64,000 nt of DNA from Cryoendolithus antarcticus (taxonomy: Eukaryota > Ascomycota > Dothideomycetes > Cladosporiales > Cladosporiaceae), in assembly GCA_002077065.1 (NCBI GenBank), contig NAJO01000008.1:124001-188000 (forward strand), in the 5' to 3' direction. Numbering within the stretch: position 1 is the first letter of the stretch; every line of letters begins with the position of its first letter. The position numbers were made by a program, and so were the translations under genes. Shown piece by piece: positions 23,126 to 31,789 of the stretch. The notes below the pieces were generated by a model. It did not search any database, was not told the DNA's origin, and saw only the letters and a program-made list of their open reading frames with translations.

Positions 23126-24041
23126 CTAAGTCATACTCTTGCGGCTCGTGATGCTCCCATTCCCACCTTCATCCACTCGATACCACTGCCCACGCCTGGC
23201 CCATTCCGGAACGTGCAAAGCGACTGCACGGAGTAAGTGCGGGTTATTGTCCTTGAGATGGACCTCATCCCCCGTCAGCGTCACTGCAGTGCATCCTGCC
23301 AGGATACTCTCCTTGATTGTCACTGGAAGCCAAGGGCCGTTCCTTGAGAGCCAACGGAACGCCCATCCCATTGTATATCCGTCATAGTGTCGGAATCGCC
23401 ATTCTACGGTCATCTCCCTTGAGGTGCTTAAGGGCGCTGAACGCAAGGAGGCCATTCACGTAGGGACTCTGCTCTGCGGCCCAACCTGCTGCGTCGAGAA
23501 ACAGGACGTCTTCCGGGAGGTGTATGCGCAGTCTCTCTACTTTAGGCAGTCCTGTTACAATACGGCGCATCGTGGCGTTAATCCGCTCCTGGTGCTCAGC
23601 AGTGTGACCAGGCTCAAAACCAATCTCTATATTTCGTATCAATCGCAGATCATACGGGTTCACTGTGTCCAGAAACGCCTCGGCCCAGTCGAGATGCGAA
23701 AAATAGATCGTTGTATTGCGATACAGACTCTCGGACGCCTCTATATTCGTTCTCCGATCCACTTGGAGTACGTGAGACAGTTGGCAACTGTAACGGAGTG
23801 GATGCGTTCTCGATGGAACCCGAACAGCTTCCTCGAGACGGTGGGCCCGCCGAGCTTTGCGGCCGAGTTTGCGTGGAATGGGGGGCTTCAAGCAGAATGC
23901 TTCGCGGTCGCAAAGGGGTAGGCTGTAACCCAGAAGAATCTTGGGTTGCAGGACGATAAGGCGATGCTCTGAGTGCACTGCCGTGAAAATCTTCAGGCGC
24001 AGCTCGGGTGGTAGTGTATCGAACAGGTTCGAATGCGGCAT
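23126..24041 (-). CDS. F-box-like (2EXR type) protein, reading frame broken near 23416
   Basis: The N-terminal frame (24041 to 23382) begins MPHSNLFDTLPPELRLKIFT, a fungal F-box-like/2EXR start, and continues with YRNTTIYFSHLDWAEAFLDT and IEIGFEPGHTAEHQERINAT, typical of that fungal family. After FSALKHLK it soon stops. A second frame running to 23126 continues with MTVEWRFRHYDGYTMGWAFR and ends VPEWARRGQWYRVDEGG. The two frames differ by one base, and the change can be placed at a GGG run (plus-strand 23416-23418). No usable intron joins them. Either a pseudogene or a single-base sequence error. Function is unknown. Confidence 0.6.
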
Positions 24042-24451
24042 ATAGCGATACTCGTTCGAGCAGCGCTAAATGGCCTACACATCGAGTCTACAAGACGGGA
24101 CACTGCTACGTTGTCCTGATTCATCCCCAAACCTTGTAACGAGCAATTGGAAGTGCATCTTGAACCTCACGCAATATCAGATGCTCCGAAAAGTGCGTTC
24201 ACTTTGGGAATGCGCAAACCGAGCTCATGTACCTAGGTAGTCAGTTTCATCTGAATCGTCGTGTCACGCATGTGAATGTTTCTCTTTCGATACTACTGTG
24301 ATTATACCGGACAGACTTCGCGAAGAGGTACCCGCCTTCCTGTTCAAGCTCACCGCGCTGCCAAGCTCATTGGCTACCTCGACCTCAGAAGGCCACCTCT
24401 GTCTGTTCTACCTAAGCCTCACTCGCAAGAACTTACCGTCGCACCACCAAC
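24042..24451. promoter_or_regulatory. Divergent upstream region
   Basis: About 410 bp between divergent genes. Pyrimidine-rich sequence precedes the start at 24452, as is common for fungal promoters. No defined motif was recognised. Confidence 0.35.
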
Positions 24452-24850
24452 ATGTCCACCGACCTCCGCCAACGCCGCCCAGCTGCTCCCGCCACCTCCC
24501 CCTCGGCCTCAGCCCCTGAAGTCGACGAGTCCAAGACCAAAGTCCCCCGCGCTCAACACCAACCTCCAAACCTTGAGCCCGATCTCTGGGTGGTTCTCAC
24601 GCTCTTCTTCAGCTTCGCTGCTATAGTCATCACGTACTACTTCTACCGAGTCAGCTACGCTGAGGATGGAGCCTTTGCGGAGTTCGTCAACACCAAGATC
24701 TTGAGGGAAAACGACTGGGCTAGTCAGATGTTGTTGGTGTATCCTAAGACGAAGACATTAGATGGAGGTGTGACGGGGACGGTGGAGAGTTTAGTGCAGA
24801 AGGCGACGAGGACTGCAGGGAGTGCGGCGGGGAAGATCACAGCGGCTTGA
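24452..24850 (+). CDS. Small single-pass membrane protein, unknown function
   Basis: A 132-residue protein. The first 45 residues are hydrophilic and Pro/Ala/Ser-rich. One strong hydrophobic segment, LWVVLTLFFSFAAIVITYYF (about residues 45-64), follows. The C-terminal half contains RENDWASQMLLVYPKTKTLD and an Ala/Gly/Thr tail. No signal peptide is seen, so a type II or tail-out membrane topology is possible. The protein was not recognised, but its composition and clear membrane segment make it a believable gene. Confidence 0.65.
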   Translation: MSTDLRQRRPAAPATSPSASAPEVDESKTKVPRAQHQPPNLEPDLWVVLTLFFSFAAIVITYYFYRVSYAEDGAFAEFVNTKILRENDWASQMLLVYPKTKTLDGGVTGTVESLVQKATRTAGSAAGKITAA

Positions 24851-25113
24851 GCTTTGTTTCGAATGCAGTGAGGTGAAGGGTAATAGCCAGGCATGAACAA
24901 TGAACAGCATCTGGTATGCCGCGCTGGAGCTAATAGTAATCGCAGGTCCGGATAGCCAGCTCGATCCTCTTTACTCCTTCAATTACATCGATATGAAGCA
25001 TGAAATGCATGAACAATCGTCGACCAATACCCCTGATCCTGCCCACATCTTCGCTAAGTCGCGAGCAGATGGGCCTCGACCTATTCCCGTGCATTGTCAG
25101 GTATTCCGCGCCT

Positions 25114-26241
25114 TCAATCCGTGTCTTCTAACTGTTGAATAAGCACTTGGACCTTGCTCTGCTCTGAAGCTCTCTGGTGAACTGCCTGCCACTGCTCCTC
25201 CGAGGGCACAACACTGTAAATAATGCAGAATGCTTTGGCCGCATCGATGGTCCATATGCCAGGGAACCTTCTCCATAGCTCATGAAGCTTGTCCTCGATA
25301 GTCGGTTCGATACGCCAGTCCTCGCCATCAGCCACATCGGCGAAAGACATATCGGTGACAGGCATGTCAAAATCCTCATAGTCAAACAACTGCCACTCTG
25401 ATCCTTCCGTCGAGGCGCAGCCCTTCGTCACATATCCATTCAGATTGCCAGGCTGTACCGCGGCTCTCTCAAACAATTCACCAAATGTAATCCCATTCGC
25501 ATTGGAGACAATCCTACTTGCCCTGAACCGGACTTCTCGTGATATACGCCGGGCATTCGACCAACATTTATACTTGATCTCGATCCAGATTTTGGTGCAT
25601 GGTGGATCAGTCACATACATGTTGCACCAGCTCCCGGGTGATGCAAGGTTAAAGTCCGGACGGCTTCTGAGGAATGGTGCATCAATGCTAGCGTTGCAAG
25701 CATGAACCTTCCCCAGGTGAGTGATGGCACATTCTTCGTGATCCAAGATAGGGCAAAGCAGGTGCGGAGTCTCGACACGGCTTGGATCGTCGGGAAGTGT
25801 ATCACACCAGTCGCCGTCGACGTGGTGTTCTTCGGCAAATCGCCATTGGACTAGCCCATCGTGCTGACGTCTACCTTCAGCAACCCACCTCTCTGGAGGA
25901 TCTTTGCTGGGCTCCAGGAATAGCTTCGTCTGCAGTTTGTGCGATCTCGCAACGCAATCGCGGAATGCTGTCGACACACGCTGAACAGCGACGAGGCTGA
26001 AGAACGGTAGGTGGAGGAGGATGATCTCAACAAGTTCGGTTGTCGCAAACACAGCGTGGCCAGCTGCGCTGCGTGCCATTCTGCGTGTGACTCTACTGAT
26101 GGCGACTTTTGCCACGGACTTCGCCTTGCTCTGTGAAGTCCAGGTCAGCGGGATTACATCAATGGATCGGATTGACAGGATGCGGCGACGTACGTTCCTG
26201 GTGTGACGAGGTTCCTCGCCTTTGCGTTTCACACCGGCCAT
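25114..26241 (-). CDS. F-box protein, tandem family member 1
   Basis: First of three tandem paralogs on this strand. The start is the ATG of MAGVKRKGEE. An uninterrupted frame exists, but 26193-26131 is very likely a 63-nt intron without stops: donor GTACGT, branch-like GCTGAC, acceptor TTCACAG. Removing it leaves a 48-nt first exon, exactly the length of exon 1 in the paralog at 30345. Spliced length is 354 residues, unspliced 375. The F-box is FATTELVEIILLHLPFFSLV followed by VQRVSTAFRDCVARSHKLQ. A family motif MYVTDPPC follows later. Likely role is an SCF adaptor; the target is unknown. Confidence 0.75.
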   Translation of the reverse strand: MAGVKRKGEEPRHTRNVRRRILSIRSIDVIPLTWTSQSKAKSVAKVAISRVTRRMARSAAGHAVFATTELVEIILLHLPFFSLVAVQRVSTAFRDCVARSHKLQTKLFLEPSKDPPERWVAEGRRQHDGLVQWRFAEEHHVDGDWCDTLPDDPSRVETPHLLCPILDHEECAITHLGKVHACNASIDAPFLRSRPDFNLASPGSWCNMYVTDPPCTKIWIEIKYKCWSNARRISREVRFRASRIVSNANGITFGELFERAAVQPGNLNGYVTKGCASTEGSEWQLFDYEDFDMPVTDMSFADVADGEDWRIEPTIEDKLHELWRRFPGIWTIDAAKAFCIIYSVVPSEEQWQAVHQRASEQSKVQVLIQQLEDTD

Positions 26242-26753
26242 GATGTCGCTTGGAATATGACTTTGTGGTGTTTTGGCGGAAGGAACCTCTTGTGAGGCAG
26301 AAGTGACTCGAAGCAAAGGTAACGTGCCAAGACGACGAGAAGGAAGGAACGAGAGACACTGAGCTTAGGCACGCCCGTCGCCACTGCCCGGTGCACTCAC
26401 TACAAGGCATCACTCAGGTATGACTTCGGAAGCGAGAGATTGGAGTCTTGTATGCATTTCAAGGCTGCATGCCTCTGTGTACAGCTACTCCCCAGCCCGC
26501 CATACCCCGGCTAAGCTTTCGTAAATCCCAATGCACGCTAGGCAATGCTGGCGGCACAAACTCCGTGTTGATGGTTGTAGTGAGATGAGGCTCTCGCCGT
26601 GCATCTTGAAGGGTGGATGCATCGCACCATAGCCGATGTCGTACGATCGGTTGCATGTGATCCGAAAGGTGAGGGAGCCTCGAGTCTAGCAGTACCACTG
26701 TGCAGCCAGTGCATTTGCTACGCTTGATGGACTCTCACGGATGTTTCGCAGGT
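26242..26753. other. Spacer between tandem F-box genes
   Basis: About 510 bp containing the promoter of family member 1 and the 3' end of member 2. No gene was recognised. Confidence 0.35.
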
Positions 26754-27834
26754 TCAGTCGGCAGATGCGTCAGCCTCAGCTTGCGCAGCGTCAGCTTCTA
26801 TAGCCTCGTCCCAGACCATCTGCCAGAAACCTTGCGTCGGCGCCACGACGCCGGCCAGGAAGATCTTTGAACCCGTGAGGTCAAATTTGAAGGTCCCAGG
26901 ATGCTTAGCACGCATAGCGGCCAGTACGTCTGCCAGCGTCCCATAGGTACGCGTCTGGGTCTCCGCTGGCAGACGCAGACTGACCCACGTCTTCGTATTG
27001 AAGAGTCCGTCCATGAGCATGCCCAGCGTAAGAGTGTTGACGTTGGTGACAGGTCGGGCAGGAGTGCCGACCGCACTGCGTCTCGATTCGCGCTTGTGTC
27101 GCCAGCTATGAAGGGTCGCGACGATCGCACGGGTGCACGAGATATCTGTAACGTGCATGTTGCGCCAAGTACCTGGCAATTTGGACATGCAATCGAAGGT
27201 CTTTCCGTGCCACTCCAGAGGTGTCATCCATTCGGCAGAAGGGCCCCCAAGATAGAGCGTTTCGAGCATGCGAGTGTCTCTGCGCAACAGGGGATTGAGC
27301 TGTGCTGGTTTGACTAGCTGATGGCCGACAGGAATTGCTGGCCCGGTGGTGAAGTCGGGGTAGATAGAGGTATGCAGTCTGTAATCGAAAACGCCATCCG
27401 GGTCTTGTTTCACGATTCAAGTCTCGTTTGGGCGGCTTTGAAGTTATAGCCAAATCTTCTCCTGTATCTTAGGCGACGTCTCGATGCTGTTGCGAACCCT
27501 CTTCGAGACACTCTGCACCACGAAGAGGTCGAGCATCGGGAGCTCAAACAGGATCATCTCGAGCAGCTCCTCGGGAACCTTTGAGAGGTGACTTGTCGTC
27601 GAGGCAGCCAGCTCGACGGACTCGACGTCGCTCTCTCCGTCGGTAAGACTAATCTTGCGCTTCTGCAATGCGTTAGCCACATGGTGGTGACAGATCACCA
27701 GAGCCTAAAGTCCGACTTACTTTATTCCTCGCCGACTCAGTCGTGTCAAGCCCGGCGGACCCGATCGGCACGCGAATACCTGTGTGACGTCCATGTGACC
27801 TAGTGTTCTGCTTCTGGTGTATATCAGCAGCCAT
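26754..27834 (-). pseudogene. F-box protein, tandem family member 2, with two in-frame stops
   Basis: Exon 27834-27721 (start MAADIHQKQNT) joins, through a 58-nt GTAAGT-to-TTGCAG intron, to 27662 onward, which carries the F-box LSKVPEELLEMILFELPMLD then FVVQSVSKRVRNSIE. The frame stops at TAA 27446-27444 after EKIWL. The same frame resumes after a second stop, TGA 27419-27417, and runs to 26754 with the family block RNMHVTDISCTRA. The TGA lies where both neighbours have Trp (ERW in member 1, EKW in member 3), so it replaces a conserved codon. No convincing intron removes the stops. Probably a decayed copy. A short F-box-only product of about 110 residues could still be made. Confidence 0.65.
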
Positions 27835-28324
27835 TGGTGAAAAAGCCTTCGAGATAGAGAGGACTTGCCTTGGTTGTGGTTGCCGGGTGAACACCCACTA
27901 GATCCTTGGCCGTAGTAGGCTTAGCCTCAACAGGTTTTGATGTAGCAGACACCTTGGCAGTAGAAGTCTTCGGAATGGTAGTGGACTTAGCCGTAGCAGC
28001 CTTGGATGCTGTAGTGGACTCATCCTTGGGCGACTTCGTTGTGACAGTGGACTTAGACGCGAGAGCCTTCTTGGCAGTGGACTTAGGCGTAGTGGTCTTC
28101 GAAGTCGCAGTGGACTTAGCCGTGGTAGACTTTCCCGCAGGATTGAACTTGGTCGTAGGAGTCTTCTTCGCATCGGCCTTGCCCGGATCCTTGCGATTCG
28201 GACCCTGCCTCTCAGGCAGAACAGATGTGTCGATGAGTGTAGAAGTCCCCGCAGGAGTGGACTTAGTCGTGAGAGCCTTCCTCGCATCGGCCTTAGCCGA
28301 ATCCAGGCGCTTCAAGCCCTCCAT
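27824..28324 (-). CDS. Low-complexity Lys/Ser/Thr/Ala-rich frame, possibly the N-terminus of the F-box gene below it
   Basis: From the ATG at 28324 an open frame of 166 residues consists almost wholly of K, S, T, A and P, with recurring AKST, TKST and PKST elements like a histone H1 tail. It overlaps the presumed first exon of F-box member 2. A GC-AG intron (27868-27814, GCAAGT to ACACCAG) would join it in frame to KQNTRSHGRH and so to the F-box exon. It may therefore be an N-terminal extension of that gene rather than a separate one. No function can be assigned. Confidence 0.4.
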   Translation of the reverse strand: MEGLKRLDSAKADARKALTTKSTPAGTSTLIDTSVLPERQGPNRKDPGKADAKKTPTTKFNPAGKSTTAKSTATSKTTTPKSTAKKALASKSTVTTKSPKDESTTASKAATAKSTTIPKTSTAKVSATSKPVEAKPTTAKDLVGVHPATTTKASPLYLEGFFTNGC

Positions 28325-29273
28325 CTCAGGCAAACTAGGTATGTCGATGAGTGTTTAAGCGTCGGCTGGGTTCGGCCCGCGATACTAGGCTCCTGCCGTG
28401 GAGCAAACAAACGCTTATTTGCTGCATGCACATGCTATCACAAGCTTGTGGGTGCACGCGGGAGCGGACTTCACCGTATCGGCACGCAATGGTAATGGAC
28501 GCAGTCGTATATGTGCCGTCGATATCCAGTCGCGTAGATATCGACAACGTGGTCTTCAGATGCAATGCTGCTTTCAAGTCTGGGTTGCAAGCCAGTATGG
28601 TCTCTCGCGTCCATCAGGACGAATGTAATTCGAGTCGCGTCGCGCCGAATAATGAAACGCCTTTTGCGATGTAAAGCTGACTTATCTGGACCAAAGTCAG
28701 CTATGCCCTGCCAGACCACATATGCTCACTACTATGCTCACTGGAGCGGTGCCTCTTGGCTCTTTCCCTGCGTTACGGGAACGTTGAGCATCTGCCAGGG
28801 GATTGGGGTGCAGCTCGAGCTGGGGTCCCCTCGCCGTCATGCTGGCGAGGGGTAGTTGAGTGCAAGTTCGCAGGTGTATGTGATCGTCGGGAGCTGTAAT
28901 CGCACGCCTTGGTCGTGAAGAAGGAGAGACTGCACAGTGGGACTCATAATCGTTGTCAGCCATATCGCTAGGTGTCTGTGCGAAGGGGAGGAAGTAATGA
29001 GAGAAATATAGCAAGACGAAGGAAGTCTTACTTGCCCGTCCGCGCTGCGGATGTGGTCAATAACCATGGGAGCGAAGTGAAACGCATGATTGCGCTAAAG
29101 TCAATCCGAGCTCTTCCGTATTTGCATTTTGTAACACGGAACGATAAAGCTCCATGCTGATCGCACCCAGTCTCATTGTTCCGAACGTACCAGCCAACCT
29201 CGCCTCCTACACGATCTTGTGCACACTGAAGTCTTGTCCGCAGCATGCGCACGGGTCAATTTGGGATCCCGAT
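28325..29273. other. Intergenic region, no gene seen
   Basis: About 950 bp between two minus-strand F-box genes. Several short open frames exist on both strands, but none shows a domain, a signal peptide or consistent codon use. Confidence 0.4.
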
Positions 29274-30345
29274 CTAGGTTCCGATCGCCGCTACATTCGC
29301 ATTGGTGCTGCTGTTAGACGCGGCTCGATCGTGGACGTCCTGCCATTGCTCGGAAGATGGTATGACAATGTCCTGCGGTTCGACGTACCACGAGTGGGTG
29401 TCCGTTCCAAATACTCCGGGATAGTCCGATCCCAATGCAAGGAGACGCTTGACATGTTCCTGAACGTTGTGCTGATCCCACTCGTTCCAATCCCACCCTG
29501 ATCCTGGTGTCGTTATCTCGCCATCGTCAGTATGCGTTGTGTAATTCGCGATGTCGAGAGGCTCCCGCAAGGTCCCGCTGACAAGATGGCCAAATTTGAC
29601 TCCCATGTCCTCCTGAACATTTTTGAGGACGCCAAGCATGAATTCGTGATGAAAACGCCGGCCCTTCGGCCAATACTTGTATGTCAAGTGGACTTGGACT
29701 GTGATGCAGGGCGGATCGGTGACATACATCTCTCGCCAAGTGCCCAGTTGTGTGAGATCTGTGCGAAGGCTTTTCTTGTCGTGTGGTGACCTGAGGTATA
29801 CGTATGGCTTAGTGACGCTGTAAGCGCTGCAAAAAGCGTCCCCTCCAGACCATGCGAAGGGGCAGAGTATGACTGGGGTGTGCATCGCCATCTGGCTGCT
29901 GGAAATCTCGTCGCTCCCGTCCGTGTCTGCAGAGATCTGTTGTTTGAAGCGTCCGTCGGACCAGCCATAGTTGTCGGGTAGTACCTCTACCTCCCACTTC
30001 TCTGCAGGTCGACCACTGAGCCTCAGCCACATTCTCTCCTGCAGCTTATGAGACTTCGCGATACAGTCGCGGAAGCTTTGCGAGACTCGTTGTATCACGA
30101 AGAGATCAAACATCGGCACATTGAGTAGGATGCCCTCCAGAAGCTCGGTCGTGCCTAGAACAGCATGGACGGCAGCGATGCGCGTCATGCCTCGAGTGAC
30201 GCGGCCGGTGGAAGACGTGATGGCAGTTGCCGTCTTGCCCTTCTGCATCGATGTCAGTCACGTCCAGGGAAGTGAACGGTGAAGCAAGTCGTGCTACCTT
30301 CGTAGCCGTTGGCGGCGCGCTCTGCTTGCGCTTGGTGCCTGCCAT
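29274..30345 (-). CDS. F-box protein, tandem family member 3
   Basis: Exons 30345-30298 (48 nt, MAGTKRKQSAPPTATK) and 30242-29274, joined by a 55-nt intron (GTAGCA to GATGCAG), give 338 residues. The F-box is LGTTELLEGILLNVPMFDLF followed by VIQRVSQSFRDCIAKSHKLQ. Further on are EKWEVEVLPDNYGW, then MYVTDPPCITVQVHLTYKYW and FGHLVSGTL, shared in order with members 1 and 2. This copy is intact. It is likely an SCF adaptor of a lineage-specific fungal family; the substrate is unknown. Confidence 0.8.
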
Positions 30346-30767
30346 GATGATGGGTAGGTGTGCTCATTGATCTTGTTATGTTGAGAGATAGATTGTGTAA
30401 GCTCTGGGGTGATCCACGAATGTTGTGATGCGGGCAGAGTGATTTGCCAAGACATATCCACGGAAGGAAGCGCAGGCAGCGATCGCACGAGGAAGGAGCA
30501 ACACAGTCGCTCGCATGTGATCCGCCGGCTGTAGCCGGAGCATTCACATAGACGACCACACTTAGTCGGCTTGAGATAATTTCGAGGTAAGTATTAGACT
30601 ATGCGGAACGCACCTGATTGCACCTGGAAGTTGAAAGGAGCCGCAGCCTCAAGCACGAACAAGCTGCCCTGGATGCCATGGCTGTGAACGGACAACTGAG
30701 TGCCAGGTCTTCCTTATGATGCAACGAAGACAGGATCTCAGACATGTCCCGAGTGTTGTCGTGTCGT
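30346..30767. other. Spacer, no gene seen
   Basis: About 420 bp upstream of F-box member 3 and downstream of the ARPC5 gene, both on the minus strand. Nothing was recognised. Confidence 0.35.
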
Positions 30768-31499
30768 TCATACCGTTCTTCGATCCGACATAACTCTCAC
30801 TATACTCCCGGGCCCTGCCATCTCCACCAGCTACATCAACACAATCAGCACACGTCGCGACTCTGTCTCCTCTACCAAAGTCAGACGCAAGACTCCGACA
30901 TACCTTCTCATGCCAACTCAGCAGCACGCTCATCCCCTGTCCTCCTCCCTCAGCACCTCCAAAACTCCGTCCTCCAGCCTGCGTGAACCCCGTGGCCTGC
31001 GGCGTCAAAGTCTTCCCGCCCTGTCCAGTCTGCGTGTGCCCTGTCGTCCCTTGCGCCATGCCCTTGTAGAGATACTTCATCAGTGTATCGCATGTCTCGC
31101 TGCCGTTGGGGGAAGCGTAGAGCCGTTGCAGGAGTGGTGTCATGTCTGCCTGGCGGATGGATTGCAGGAGTTCTGTAATGAGTGAGAGGTGGATGGCCTG
31201 GCAATCCATACGTATCAGCACCATGGTTTGGAAGATCATGCACCAGCCAATGCCCGTAGGCTTGGTGTACACACCTTTCCTGCTTCATCCGCGCCATATG
31301 GCACATTCTCCAATGCACCCTTCAGCGCTTCTTCTGACTGTCCCGATCGCATGAGCTGCCGAATCTGGCCCGAGAGTGTCTGAACATCTTGCGTGGATAT
31401 GGGTTGAACTTAGGGTGTGAGAGACTTGAGATCGAAGTTGTAGCAGGACTCGGGATCGTAGGCGTCGATGTTGATCGTTCGCCAATTGATCTCTGCCAT
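30768..31499 (-). CDS. ARC15: Arp2/3 complex 16-kDa subunit (ARPC5), one in-frame stop near the N-terminus
   Basis: Subunit of the Arp2/3 actin-nucleating complex. Exons 31499-31275, 31197-30904 and 30830-30768 with 76- and 73-nt introns preserve phase. The protein starts MAEINWRTINIDAYDPESCY and continues with SGQIRQLMRSGQSEEALKGA, LLQSIRQADMTPLLQRLY, TLMKYLYKGMA and LLSWHEK, ending GSIVRVMSDRRTV, all family hallmarks. Codon 30 is TAA (31412-31410), between KSLTP and VQPISTQDVQ, with the frame identical on both sides. Intact length would be about 194 residues. No standard GT-AG intron was found that removes the stop in frame. The break is therefore a real nonsense change, a sequence error, or an unusual splice. 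The unspliced frame from intron 2 onward looks like an independent gene but is not. Confidence 0.85.
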
Positions 31500-31789
31500 G
31501 ATTGCGGTAGTTGGGGGTGTCAGTGATTAACGATTCTACAAGAGGTTCACTTTCCCGACGGTGCCTGGTAGCACTTGCCAATGAAGTGAGCCGCAACGCA
31601 TGGCTAGGCTTGGCGCTGCACTACGAATGTGGGGAAGTTGACGCGACATGGAAGTGGACGCGATTCCGGGATTACGGGACGGCAGCAGTGAATCAACACG
31701 CCCGGGGGTGGCGTCAAGACCATGGCAACATAAGCACTCGGACCAGCAAATGCTATGATGTGGAGAAGATGTAGCAGTAATTGTCGAAC
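31500..31789. promoter_or_regulatory. Divergent promoter region, ARPC5 and a large membrane protein
   Basis: The two start codons are 290 bp apart on opposite strands, so both promoters must fit here. No motif was recognised. Confidence 0.4.

Noticed and set aside
28697..29014. 105-residue minus-strand frame
   Set aside because: No signal, domain or consistent codon use; sits in a region with many equal-sized random frames.
20800..30400. Repeat-induced point mutation as the cause of the broken F-box genes
   Set aside because: The region shows no obvious AT-richness, the paralogs are highly diverged, and the Trp-to-stop change is not in the preferred RIP context. Cannot be ruled out without dinucleotide indices.
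31380..31440. A standard small intron that would remove the ARPC5 stop
   Set aside because: All GT-AG combinations tried around the TAA either change the frame, keep the stop or are far too short.
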